Below are positions 1 through 6,965 of a stretch of 11,558 nucleotides of DNA, one piece after another. Both the position numbers and the translations under genes were made by a program. Location: NCBI GenBank assembly GCA_904501845.1, contig CAJGCH010000073.1:1-11558 (forward strand). The letters are read 5' to 3'. Every line of letters starts with the position of its first letter. Within the stretch, counting starts at the first letter, position 1. The notes under the pieces are model-generated. The model saw only the letters and a list, made by a program, of their open reading frames with translations, was not told where the DNA came from and searched no databases. The DNA comes from an uncultured Bacillaceae bacterium. Lineage in GTDB: Bacteria; Bacillota; Bacilli; Bacillales; Pradoshiaceae.

Positions 1-442
1 AGTCAGGGTCCCCTTCTTCTGCTATTCTCTTTTGCTTCGCGAGCGCGGCTGCTTTAGCTTTTGCTGCGGCCGCGGCTTTCTTCTTCGCTAGGTCATCTGT
101 GTCTGCGTTCTCTTCTTCTGCCATTCTCTTTTGCTTCGCGAGCGCAGCGGCTTTGGCTTTTGCTGCGGCGGCGGCTTTTTTCTTTGCTAAATCATCTGGA
201 TGCGCTTCCTCTCCTTCTGCCATTCTCTTTTGTTTTGCAAGGGCGGCAGCCTTTGCCTTGGCAGCAGCGGCTTTTTTCTTTATGAGATCTTCTGCTTCAG
301 CTGATTCCTTTTGATTTTCTAAGGTGACGGTCTTTTCTGTGCCTGATTGCTCTTTCGGCGTATCAACGAGATTTTTCCTTGCTCGCCGCTTGGCGTTTTC
401 CTCCGCCATTCTTTTCAGCACTTCGATATCCTTTCGACCCAT
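1..442 (-). CDS. nuoC: NADH-quinone oxidoreductase subunit C (NuoC), N-terminal part with Ala/Lys-rich repeat extension; runs off left edge
   Basis: The frame opens with ATG at 442-440, directly after the nuoB stop (TAG at 445-443). The sequence AAGGTG lies a suitable distance upstream, inside the nuoB 3' end. It stays open to the window edge, giving 147 visible residues. No catalytic-family sequence is visible yet. What is seen is a low-complexity extension: a charged start (MGRKDIEVLKRMAEENAKRR), an acidic linker at about residues 41-52, then three repeats whose KKK cores begin at residues 55, 87 and 120. Each repeat is a basic Ala/Lys helix (KAKAAALAKQKR) followed by an acidic stretch (AEEENADTDDLA). 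The NuoC call rests on position, directly after nuoA and nuoB, and on my recollection that Bacillaceae NuoC proteins carry Ala/Lys-rich N-terminal extensions before the conserved 30-kDa subunit domain. That domain would lie beyond the left edge. The subunit belongs to the peripheral arm of complex I. Confidence 0.8.
   Translation of the reverse strand, partial: MGRKDIEVLKRMAEENAKRRARKNLVDTPKEQSGTEKTVTLENQKESAEAEDLIKKKAAAAKAKAAALAKQKRMAEGEEAHPDDLAKKKAAAAAKAKAAALAKQKRMAEEENADTDDLAKKKAAAAAKAKAAALAKQKRIAEEGDPD
21..311 (-). repeat. Three tandem 99-bp coding repeats inside nuoC
   Basis: Copies begin (plus-strand coordinates) at 21, 120 and 219, each opening with GCYATTCTCTTTTG, so the period is exactly 99 bp. 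The third copy is shorter by one Ala codon and diverges after about position 295. Copies 1 and 2 are very similar at the nucleotide level and copy 3 less so. This fits duplication of a 33-codon unit followed by drift, with the copies kept in frame. More copies may lie left of the window. Confidence 0.85.
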
Positions 443-955
443 CTACATCACCTTCTTCCCGGTCCTTGCCTCATAAGCGATTTTCTCTTTCAATTTATTG
501 ATTCCATAGATAAGGGCTGCTGGATTGGGCGGGCATCCTGGTATGTAAACATCGACTGGCACGATTTGATCGACGCCTTTAACTACACTGTATGATTTTA
601 CATATGGTCCGCCTGCAGTCGCACATGATCCCATCGCTATGACCCATTTGGGTTCAGGCATTTGATCGTAAAGACGGCGCAAGATGGGAGCCATTTTCTT
701 TGTGACGGTACCGGAGACAATCATGACATCTGACTGGCGCGGAGATGTACGGAAAAAGGAGCCGAAACGGTCAACATCATAATGCGAGGAGCCGACAGCC
801 ATCATTTCAATCGCACAGCAGGCAAGTCCAAATGTTAAAGGCCACAGCGAATTGCCCCGGGCCCATCCCTTGACTTGCTCTAGGGTAGCAAAAAAGATAT
901 TTCGTTCAAGCTCGGCCTTTTCATGTGCGGTAAGCTGATTGAGATTCAATTCCAT
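443..955 (-). CDS. nuoB: NADH-quinone oxidoreductase subunit B (NuoB, 20-kDa/PSST subunit)
   Basis: A complete 170-residue protein. NuoB holds iron-sulfur cluster N2, the last electron carrier before quinone, at the junction of the peripheral and membrane arms of complex I. The four expected cluster ligands are present: the adjacent pair C46-C47 in LACCAIEMM, C111 in GSCATAGGPY and C141 in PGCPPNP. The SDVMIVSGTVTKKMAP block at about residues 75-90 is also typical, and the length is normal for the family. The start ATG at 955 lies inside the last codons of nuoA (10-bp overlap), preceded by AAGGTG, which indicates translational coupling. The stop codon is followed at once by the nuoC start. 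Nothing is truncated. Recognition of the family is very secure. Confidence 0.97.
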   Translation of the reverse strand: MELNLNQLTAHEKAELERNIFFATLEQVKGWARGNSLWPLTFGLACCAIEMMAVGSSHYDVDRFGSFFRTSPRQSDVMIVSGTVTKKMAPILRRLYDQMPEPKWVIAMGSCATAGGPYVKSYSVVKGVDQIVPVDVYIPGCPPNPAALIYGINKLKEKIAYEARTGKKVM

Positions 956-1320
956 TTGAGCACCTTCTTTCTCCAGGCATATGCCAGTCCAAGGATGAGC
1001 ATGAAGACGAATATCAGCATCTCAATAAGCGCAAATATGCCTAGTTTCTCATAGGCCACTGCCCATGGATAGAGGAATACGGTTTCTACTTCAAATAAAA
1101 CAAACAAAAGCGCGAATATGTAATAACGGACATTGAATTGAACCCGTGAATCATGAAAAGGCTCCAGTCCACTTTCATAGGTGGTGCGCTTTGCCTCCGT
1201 CGGCTTATTTGGTCTAAGAATTTTCCCCAGGGTGAGCGCGACGACCGGAAGCAGGATACCAAGGCACAAAAAAATCAGAACGATTAGGTAATTGTTCTGA
1301 TACCAATGCAGCGATGCCAT
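946..1320 (-). CDS. nuoA: NADH-quinone oxidoreductase subunit A (NuoA, ND3-like)
   Basis: A complete 124-residue membrane protein and the first gene of the nuo operon. NuoA is a small subunit of the complex I membrane arm next to the quinone site. Three hydrophobic segments are visible, at about residues 11-32, 65-88 and 93-116. Family markers are YESGLEP at 48-54 in the loop after the first helix and LFEVETVFLYPWA at 75-87, which carries the conserved acidic residues of the second helix. The loop has Ser where many ND3/NuoA proteins have a Cys. The ATG at 1320 is preceded by GGAGGGG at good spacing. The gene overlaps nuoB by 10 bp. Its promoter and a predicted catabolite control site lie about 60-100 bp upstream. 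Confidence 0.96.
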   Translation of the reverse strand: MASLHWYQNNYLIVLIFLCLGILLPVVALTLGKILRPNKPTEAKRTTYESGLEPFHDSRVQFNVRYYIFALLFVLFEVETVFLYPWAVAYEKLGIFALIEMLIFVFMLILGLAYAWRKKVLKWN

Positions 1321-1377
1321 CTTTACCCCTCCGATTTCTCGTATTTTTTAGGCAAGGATTCTCTAATTATACAAAAA

Positions 1378-1392
1378 TTGTAAGCGTATACA
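1378..1392 (+). promoter_or_regulatory. Predicted CcpA catabolite-responsive element (cre) at the nuo promoter
   Basis: TTGTAAGCGTATACA matches the Bacillus cre consensus WTGNAANCGNWWNCA at all 15 positions. It abuts the -10 hexamer of the nuo promoter, sharing one base, and covers the predicted start site. CcpA bound there would be expected to block initiation, so the site predicts glucose repression of complex I. The site and its position are seen directly. Repression is inferred from known CcpA biology. Confidence 0.6.
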
Positions 1393-1420
1393 TTATAACA
1401 TTACCAAGCAAGGCTGTCGA
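1392..1420 (-). promoter_or_regulatory. Predicted sigma-A promoter of the nuo operon
   Basis: On the minus strand, TCGACA (1420-1415, 5 of 6 to TTGACA) is followed after exactly 17 bp by TATAAT (1397-1392, perfect). Transcription would start near 1385, giving a 5' leader of about 65 nt before nuoA. It is the best promoter-like pair in the atp-nuo gap. A second TATAAT at 1371-1366 has no acceptable -35 partner. Confidence 0.7.
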
Positions 1421-1795
1421 TATGCCGTGCAGACCTTTTAGTCTGGGTACAGCCCGCAACCCCAGTACTAGTATGTATATTACGGGCAGCGGAAGTTATG
1501 AATATTATTGAGGGAACGATGAACAGGAGTAGCGGATGCAATTGAAAGGTGTCGAAACATACGAGGTGAGGAATTGATTTCAGAGAGGAACTATCACTGA
1601 GGTGCGTCTTATGATGGATGGCCTTATGAATCGTGGGCAGCACTGTATAAGCTCCCATATCAAAATGGCGGTTTTAAAGAGACTCACGTGAAAAAACGCA
1701 GATTTCATTCAAATTAACCCGTCAGCTTGTCTATTTTAACCTTTTGTGGTGTCCAGGGGTTTCATTTTGGATAGGATGATAGCTGATTTCATGAT
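1421..1795. other. Non-coding stretch upstream of the nuo promoter; nothing firmly recognised
   Basis: Open frames here do not look like genes. The 85-codon minus frame at 1401-1658 has no ribosome binding site, resembles no family I know and runs into the nuo promoter. The plus strand has a 26-codon frame (1611-1691) behind GAGGTG, reported as a weak finding. A small inverted repeat, CAGAC/GTCTG (1430-1434 and 1441-1445), sits just upstream of the -35 box. A degenerate eleventh copy of the neighbouring repeat may lie near 1775-1790. Confidence 0.5.
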
Positions 1796-1989
1796 TTAGG
1801 GGCGATTTCCAGCCGGTTAAGGGCGAAAAACGATGGTTTATGAGCGAAATCTTAGTGTTTAAGGGCGAATACACCGGAGTTATGGGCGAATCGATGTATT
1901 TATGAGCGGAATAATCGGGGTATGGGCGATACAGGAGCTGTATGGGCGCTTTTCGCAGAGTATGGGCGATTATCTGGAGGTATGGGCGA
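1796..1989. repeat. Ten-unit phased short-repeat array (core TTATGGGCGA, period 21 then 20 bp)
   Basis: Ten 10-bp cores start at 1796, 1817, 1838, 1859, 1880, 1900, 1920, 1940, 1960 and 1980. The variants seen are TTAGGGGCGA, TTAAGGGCGA (twice), TTATGAGCGA, TTATGGGCGA, TTATGAGCGG, GTATGGGCGA (three times) and GTATGGGCGC. The spacers of 10-11 bp are all different. The first four intervals are exactly 21 bp and the last five exactly 20 bp, so all cores lie about two helical turns apart. The array lies beyond the atp terminator and upstream of the nuo promoter. It is not coding: the 20-bp half destroys any reading frame. It is not a typical CRISPR, because cores and spacers are far too short and no cas genes are present. 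Function unknown. Confidence 0.85.
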
Positions 1990-2027
1990 AAAATCAGAAA
2001 CGAAACTCCCTCATCAACGGATAAAAC

Positions 2028-2073
2028 AAAAACCTTCAAGACTGCGATTGACTCGCTCATCTTGAAGGTTTTT
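2028..2073 (-). terminator. Rho-independent terminator of the atp operon (probably bidirectional)
   Basis: An 11-bp perfect stem, AACCTTCAAGA (2031-2041) with TCTTGAAGGTT (2060-2070), is flanked by A-runs on the left and T-runs on the right. On the minus strand it is followed by TTTTTGTTTTA, a usable U-tract just after atpC. The plus strand also has a T-run (2069-2074), so it could stop transcription from either side. The 18-nt interior contains a second small stem, GCGA/TCGC (2044-2047 with 2053-2056). Confidence 0.88.
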
Positions 2074-2081
2074 TCATAAGA

Positions 2082-2486
2082 TCAATGTTGTTGTTCAGCA
2101 ATATCTAGACGGTTTAAAGCACGCTTGAGTGCCATTTCGGCGCGGTGTGCGTCGATTGCAGCTTGTCTGTCTGCAAGACGTTTTTCTGCGCGCGCTTTGG
2201 CCTGTTTGGCGCGAGCAATGTCAATGTTCTCAGCACGTTCAGCTGACTGGGCAAGAATAGTGACTTCTTGGCCGTTTACTTCGACGAATCCGCCGGATAC
2301 GGCAACCCATTCGGTATTGTTGCCGGTCTTCAAACGGACAGCGCCAATATCAAGCGGCGCGACCATTGGAATATGTCCGGCAAGAATGCCTAGTTCTCCA
2401 GTTTTAGCTTTAGTGCTGACCATTTCCACTTCTTCTTCCAATACAGGACCGCCAGGAGTAACTACAGAAACTTTAATCGTTCTCAT
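2082..2486 (-). CDS. atpC: F1Fo ATP synthase epsilon subunit
   Basis: A complete 134-residue protein. Epsilon is the small rotor subunit that links gamma to the c-ring and can inhibit ATP hydrolysis. Residues 1-85 form the beta-sandwich domain with the family block GELGILAGHIPMVAPL (30-45) and VAVSGGFVEV (61-70). Residues 86-134 are the two-helix C-terminal domain. IDAHRA at 111-116 fits the I(L)DxxRA ATP-binding motif described for Bacillus-type epsilon subunits, which suggests that ATP holds the inhibitory helices in the down state. The ATG is preceded by AGGAGGG. It is the last gene of the operon, 30 bp after atpD, with the terminator about 10 bp past its stop. Confidence 0.97.
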   Translation of the reverse strand: MRTIKVSVVTPGGPVLEEEVEMVSTKAKTGELGILAGHIPMVAPLDIGAVRLKTGNNTEWVAVSGGFVEVNGQEVTILAQSAERAENIDIARAKQAKARAEKRLADRQAAIDAHRAEMALKRALNRLDIAEQQH

Positions 2487-2516
2487 ATATGTGCCCTCCT
2501 ATAGGATCCGCTTGGT

Positions 2517-3938
2517 TTAAGCTTCTACGCCCATTTGCTTAGCTTTTTCAACCACGTCTTCGATGCGGCCGACTAGGCGGAATGCATCCTCAGGAAGGTG
2601 GTCATGCTTACCGTCAAGGATTTCTTTGAATCCTTTAACAGTTTCTTTAACAGGTACGTAAGAACCTTTTTGGCCAGTGAACTGCTCTGCCACGTGGAAG
2701 TTTTGAGATAGGAAGTTTTGGATACGACGTGCACGTGCAACCGTCTGTTTGTCTTCCTCACCCAATTCATCCATACCTAGGATGGCAATGATATCTTGCA
2801 ATTCTCTGTAACGTTGAAGCGTTGATTGAACCGCACGAGCTACTTCATAGTGCTCTTCTCCAACGATATCTGGAGCAAGGGCGCGAGAAGTGGAAGCTAG
2901 CGGATCCACCGCTGGGTAGATACCCATCTCGGATAGTCTACGCTCAAGGTTTGTTGTTGCATCTAAGTGGGCGAATGTTGTAGCCGGAGCCGGGTCAGTG
3001 TAGTCATCGGCTGGTACATAGATTGCTTGGATAGATGTAACAGAACCTACGTTAGTAGATGTGATACGCTCTTGTAATTGACCCATTTCAGTCGCCAATG
3101 TTGGCTGGTAACCAACGGCAGAAGGCATACGTCCAAGAAGGGCGGATACTTCAGAACCGGCTTGTGTGAAACGGAAGATGTTATCGATAAAGAACAATAC
3201 GTCCTGGCCTTGAACATCACGGAAGTATTCAGCCATTGTCAAACCAGTCAAGGCAACACGCATACGTGCTCCAGGCGGCTCGTTCATTTGTCCGAATACC
3301 ATCGCTGTTTTCTTGATAACGCCAGAGTCTGTCATTTCGTGGTAAAGGTCATTACCTTCACGTGTACGCTCACCAACACCGGCGAATACAGAGATACCGC
3401 CGTGCTCTTGAGCGATGTTGTTGATCAATTCTTGGATCAAGACGGTTTTACCTACACCGGCACCACCGAATAATCCAATCTTACCGCCCTTGATGTAAGG
3501 AGCGAGCAAGTCTACTACTTTGATACCTGTTTCAAGGATTTCAACTTGAGTAGATAATTCTTCAAATTTTGGAGCTTCTCTATGGATAGGGTCTTTTTGA
3601 TAATCCCCTTCCAAAGCAGGATCTAGGTCAATTTTCTCTCCCAATACGTTGAATACGCGACCAAGGGTTACGTCTCCAACTGGTACGGAAATTGGCGCTC
3701 CTGTGTCGATTACTTCCGCGTTACGGACTAATCCGTCTGTGGAAGCCATCGCAATTGTACGAACCGTATCATCGCCTAAGTGAAGAGCAACTTCCAAAGT
3801 GAGGTATTCCGCTTCATCAGCTGGAGCTCCTTTGGAAATATTAATCTTCAGAGCGTTATAGATCTCAGGCAGTTTGCCGTTTTCAAAACGAACGTCGACA
3901 ACCGGACCCATGACTTGAGTAACGCGTCCTATGTTCAT
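2517..3938 (-). CDS. atpD: F1Fo ATP synthase beta subunit (catalytic)
   Basis: A complete 473-residue protein. Three beta subunits carry the catalytic sites that make ATP from ADP and phosphate at the cytoplasmic F1 head. Motifs in order: Walker A GGAGVGKT (158-165), catalytic glutamate E190 in GERTREGNDLYHEM, Walker B VLFFID (247-252), the ATPase alpha/beta signature PAVDPLASTS (342-351) and the torque-helix motif DELGEEDK (390-397), where many species have DELSEED. AGGAGGG lies upstream of the ATG. It is 63 bp downstream of atpG and 30 bp upstream of atpC. Length and sequence are normal. Confidence 0.99.
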   Translation of the reverse strand: MNIGRVTQVMGPVVDVRFENGKLPEIYNALKINISKGAPADEAEYLTLEVALHLGDDTVRTIAMASTDGLVRNAEVIDTGAPISVPVGDVTLGRVFNVLGEKIDLDPALEGDYQKDPIHREAPKFEELSTQVEILETGIKVVDLLAPYIKGGKIGLFGGAGVGKTVLIQELINNIAQEHGGISVFAGVGERTREGNDLYHEMTDSGVIKKTAMVFGQMNEPPGARMRVALTGLTMAEYFRDVQGQDVLFFIDNIFRFTQAGSEVSALLGRMPSAVGYQPTLATEMGQLQERITSTNVGSVTSIQAIYVPADDYTDPAPATTFAHLDATTNLERRLSEMGIYPAVDPLASTSRALAPDIVGEEHYEVARAVQSTLQRYRELQDIIAILGMDELGEEDKQTVARARRIQNFLSQNFHVAEQFTGQKGSYVPVKETVKGFKEILDGKHDHLPEDAFRLVGRIEDVVEKAKQMGVEA

Positions 3939-4001
3939 TCCATTCCCTCCTATTTACTCTAATGCCGAGTGAGTGCTTCAATCTATTGTTTATCCATTTA
4001 T

Positions 4002-4859
4002 CTATTCGAGTGCGGCAGCTCCGCCAACAATCTCGGTAATCTCTTGTGTGATCGCAGCTTGACGGGCACGGTTGTATGTGAGCGTGAGTGAGCCGATAAG
4101 CTCAGAAGCGTTATCTGTCGCACTCTTCATCGCTGTCATACGGGATGCGTGCTCGCTTGCCTTGCCGTCCAATAGCGCGCCATAGATAAGGCTTTCCGCA
4201 TATTGTGGGAGCAACACTTTAAGAATTTCTTCTTGATTCGGTTCAAACTCGTAAAGCGTTGAGGCTTTGTCTGAATCAACACTTCCAAGAGGCAACAATT
4301 TCTTCTCTGTTACCTCTTGAGAAATAGCACTGATAAAGTGGTTGTAATACATATAGATTTCATCCACTGTTTCATCTGCGAATAATTTCACCGTACTGGA
4401 TGTAATTCCTTTAATATCATCAAAAGTCGGCTGATCAGAGATCCCAGTAAGCTCTTGGATGACGTTCATTCCGCGCATGCGGAAGAACTCGCTGCCCATA
4501 CGTCCAAGTACGATAATGCCGTACTCATCCGGGGACTTATGGCGCTCACTGATTGTCTGATACACCTTTCTCAAGACACTGCTGTTATATGGTCCAGCCA
4601 ATCCGCGATCGGAAGTGATAACTACGTATCCAGTTCTTTTCACAGGACGCGAGACGAGCATCGGATGGGATGCATCCTTGCTACCGTTCGCGATGCTTGA
4701 TACGACCTCTTGGATTTTCTCCATGTACGGTACAAAAGCTTTCGCGTTTGTTTCGGCACGATTCAATTTGGAGGCGGAGACCATTTGCATGGCTTTTGTG
4801 ATCTGGCTCGTTTTCTTTGTTGATTTTATACGCGCGTCTATATCACGTAATGATGCCAT
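4002..4859 (-). CDS. atpG: F1Fo ATP synthase gamma subunit (central stalk)
   Basis: A complete 285-residue protein. Gamma is the asymmetric shaft that turns inside the alpha3beta3 head and couples proton flow to catalysis. The N-terminal helix (DIDARIKSTKKTSQITKAMQ) and the C-terminal helix ending NRARQAAITQEITEIVGGAAALE form the coiled coil. SDRGLAG at 83-89 marks the central Rossmann-like domain. The start ATG at 4859 follows GGATGGTGAG, a moderate ribosome binding site. It lies 36 bp after atpA and 63 bp before atpD, the standard order. Confidence 0.98.
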   Translation of the reverse strand: MASLRDIDARIKSTKKTSQITKAMQMVSASKLNRAETNAKAFVPYMEKIQEVVSSIANGSKDASHPMLVSRPVKRTGYVVITSDRGLAGPYNSSVLRKVYQTISERHKSPDEYGIIVLGRMGSEFFRMRGMNVIQELTGISDQPTFDDIKGITSSTVKLFADETVDEIYMYYNHFISAISQEVTEKKLLPLGSVDSDKASTLYEFEPNQEEILKVLLPQYAESLIYGALLDGKASEHASRMTAMKSATDNASELIGSLTLTYNRARQAAITQEITEIVGGAAALE

Positions 4860-4895
4860 TCATTCTCACCATCCTTCTTATTAATGCCTATCCTG

Positions 4896-6404
4896 TTATT
4901 CCGATACAACAAATTGTTTTTTGAATTCAGTAATTGCCGCGTTCATATCGCTTTCTTCCGGAAGTTTTCCAGTTGATTTGATATGTTCATAAAGTTCATT
5001 GTGGTTGCGGCCAGTCCATTCGATGATTTCAGCTTCGAAGCGTCTGATATCAGCGAGTGGAATATCATCTAAGAATCCGCGAGTCAAGCAGTATAGGATT
5101 AATACTTGCTGTTCTACACGAAGCGGTTTGTGAAGGTCTTGTTTCAATACCTCAACCGTACGTGCACCACGGTTCAATTTCGCTTGTGTCGCTTTATCCA
5201 AGTCAGAACCGAATTGGGAGAAAGCTTCAAGCTCACGGAAGGATGCCAAATCCAGACGAAGTGTACCGGCAACGCTCTTCATTGCTTTAATTTGAGCAGA
5301 TCCGCCTACACGGGATACGGAAAGACCTGCGTTGATGGCAGGGCGTACGCCGGAGAAGAATAAGTCAGATTGCAAGAAGATTTGTCCATCTGTGATGGAG
5401 ATAACGTTTGTTGGGATGTAAGCAGAGATATCGCCTGCTTGTGTTTCAACGAACGGTAATGCTGTGATAGAACCAGCACCTAAAGTATCATTCAATTTAG
5501 CTGCACGCTCGAGCAAGCGGGAGTGCAAGTAGAATACATCCCCTGGGAAGGCTTCACGGCCTGGAGGACGACGAAGGAGCAAGGAAAGCTCACGGTAAGC
5601 CGCAGCTTGCTTGGACAAATCATCGTACACGACAAGAACGTGCTTGCCTTGGCGCATGAAATACTCACCCATTGTTACGCCGGAGTAAGGAGCCAAGTAT
5701 AATAGCGGCGCCGGCTGAGAAGCAGATGCTGATACAACGATTGTGTAATCGAGTGCACCATACTTACGGAATGTTTCAACTGTTCCACGAACGGTTGATT
5801 CTTTTTGACCGATGGCAACATAGATACAAATCATGTTTTCATCCTTTTGGTTAAGGATTGTATCTACTGCAACGGATGTTTTACCAGTTTGACGGTCTCC
5901 GATGATCAATTCACGTTGTCCGCGTCCGATTGGAACAAGGGCATCGATAGCCTTGATACCAGTTTGAAGCGGTTCATGAACGGATTTACGGTCCATAACG
6001 CCTGGTGCATTGTTTTCGATTGGAAGTGTTTCAGTCGTTGCGATTGGACCCATGCCATCAAGCGGTTGTCCTAGTGAGTTAACAACACGTCCAATAATGG
6101 CCTCACCCACCGGTACCTCCATGATGCGTCCTGTGCGGCGTACTTCGTCGCCTTCTTTAATGTCGCGGAAAGGACCGAGGATAATAACACCGACGTTATT
6201 CTCTTCCAAGTTTTGCGCCATACCTACTACACCGTTAGAGAACTCAAGAAGCTCTCCGGACATGGCGTTGTCCAATCCATGAACACGCGCGATACCGTCA
6301 CCGACTGTAATAACCGTGCCGACTTCGCTCACTTCTATATCAGATTGATAGCCTTCAATTTGTTTCTTAATCAGCGCGCTGATTTCTTCAGCTCTGATGC
6401 TCAT
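4896..6404 (-). CDS. atpA: F1Fo ATP synthase alpha subunit
   Basis: A 502-residue protein. Alpha carries the non-catalytic nucleotide sites of the F1 head and supplies the arginine finger. Numbered from the chosen start: P-loop GDRQTGKT (169-176), Walker B region VLVVYDD (256-262), signature PAINAGLSVS (355-364) and the arginine finger R365 in SVSRVGG. The reading frame also opens at a GTG at 6413. The ATG at 6404 is preferred because AGGGGTG then sits at normal spacing (the GTG would lie inside that ribosome binding site), and because MSIRAEEIS matches the usual Bacillus N-terminus and the 502-residue length. It follows atpH by 24 bp and precedes atpG by 36 bp. Confidence 0.98.
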   Translation of the reverse strand: MSIRAEEISALIKKQIEGYQSDIEVSEVGTVITVGDGIARVHGLDNAMSGELLEFSNGVVGMAQNLEENNVGVIILGPFRDIKEGDEVRRTGRIMEVPVGEAIIGRVVNSLGQPLDGMGPIATTETLPIENNAPGVMDRKSVHEPLQTGIKAIDALVPIGRGQRELIIGDRQTGKTSVAVDTILNQKDENMICIYVAIGQKESTVRGTVETFRKYGALDYTIVVSASASQPAPLLYLAPYSGVTMGEYFMRQGKHVLVVYDDLSKQAAAYRELSLLLRRPPGREAFPGDVFYLHSRLLERAAKLNDTLGAGSITALPFVETQAGDISAYIPTNVISITDGQIFLQSDLFFSGVRPAINAGLSVSRVGGSAQIKAMKSVAGTLRLDLASFRELEAFSQFGSDLDKATQAKLNRGARTVEVLKQDLHKPLRVEQQVLILYCLTRGFLDDIPLADIRRFEAEIIEWTGRNHNELYEHIKSTGKLPEESDMNAAITEFKKQFVVSE

Positions 6405-6428
6405 GAATTTCACCCCTAACTTCTATTA

Positions 6429-6965
6429 TTAACCGAGCAGACTGCGCTCTAAGCGGTCGAGCTTTCCTTGGACCGTACCATCAAAAATACGGTTGCCGAT
6501 ACGAATCTTGATGCCGCCTAAAAGACTGCTGTCTACGATATTTTCAATGCGCAATGCTTGTTTTCCAATTTTACGGGCAAAAACCTTCGAAATGCCTTCT
6601 TGCTCCGCTTTGGATAACGGCCGTACAGAGTAAACCTTCGCGTCAACGATACCTGTTTGCTCATTCACCAGCATGATGAATTCATCTGCAAGGTCTGGCA
6701 CGATTGTTTCCCTGTGGCGTTCAACAAGAAGCATCAACAGGTTTTGGATGGAAGGAGAAGCAGTCGCGAAAGCAGTTGCAATCGCCTGTTTCTTGTTTTC
6801 CATAGAGACCTTTGGATGTTCAAGGAACTCGATAAAACGGCTGTTTTTTTCAAAAACTTCTTTCACCGTTCTGATTTCCGTTTCCAAGCGGTCGATTTGG
6901 TTTTCTTCCTTAGCAATCTGGAAAAGAGCATTTGCATAGCGTTTCGCTGCAAGTGTATGACTCAT
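6429..6965 (-). CDS. atpH: F1Fo ATP synthase delta subunit (OSCP-like)
   Basis: A complete 178-residue protein. Delta sits on top of F1 and joins it to the peripheral b stalk. The N-terminal helical domain starts AAKRYANALFQIA (6-18). The C-terminal part has the family block VDSSLLGGIKIRIGNRIFDG (144-163), ending KLDRLERSLLG. The ATG at 6965 overlaps the atpF stop in an ATGA arrangement, which implies translational coupling of the two peripheral-stalk genes. AGGAG is present about 10 bp upstream, inside atpF. Confidence 0.97.
   Translation of the reverse strand: MSHTLAAKRYANALFQIAKEENQIDRLETEIRTVKEVFEKNSRFIEFLEHPKVSMENKKQAIATAFATASPSIQNLLMLLVERHRETIVPDLADEFIMLVNEQTGIVDAKVYSVRPLSKAEQEGISKVFARKIGKQALRIENIVDSSLLGGIKIRIGNRIFDGTVQGKLDRLERSLLG

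Noticed and set aside
1366..1371. Second TATAAT as an alternative nuo -10 box
   Set aside because: At 16-18 bp upstream there is no hexamer resembling TTGACA, and there is no extended TGn motif.
1401..1658. 85-codon minus-strand open frame with a hydrophobic stretch
   Set aside because: It has no ribosome binding site before the ATG, a low-complexity composition unlike a real protein, and it overlaps the nuo promoter.
1796..1989. CRISPR array
   Set aside because: The repeated core is only about 10 bp and degenerate, spacers are 10-11 bp, and no cas genes or leader are visible.
1731..2060. 109-codon minus-strand open frame across the repeat array
   Set aside because: It is made of the short repeats and half of the atp terminator. 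The repeat period changes from 21 to 20 bp, which no coding repeat would tolerate, and the protein resembles no family I know.
2125..2520. 131-codon plus-strand open frame opposite atpC
   Set aside because: It is a shadow of the highly conserved epsilon gene, rich in Ser/Ala/Arg because of the antisense frame, with no supporting signals. The same applies to the 131-codon frame at 3078-3473 opposite atpD and to the other plus-strand frames.
6405..6413. GTG at 6413 as the atpA start
   Set aside because: The GTG lies within the AGGGGTG that best serves as ribosome binding site for the ATG at 6404. The shorter form matches the usual 502-residue alpha subunit.
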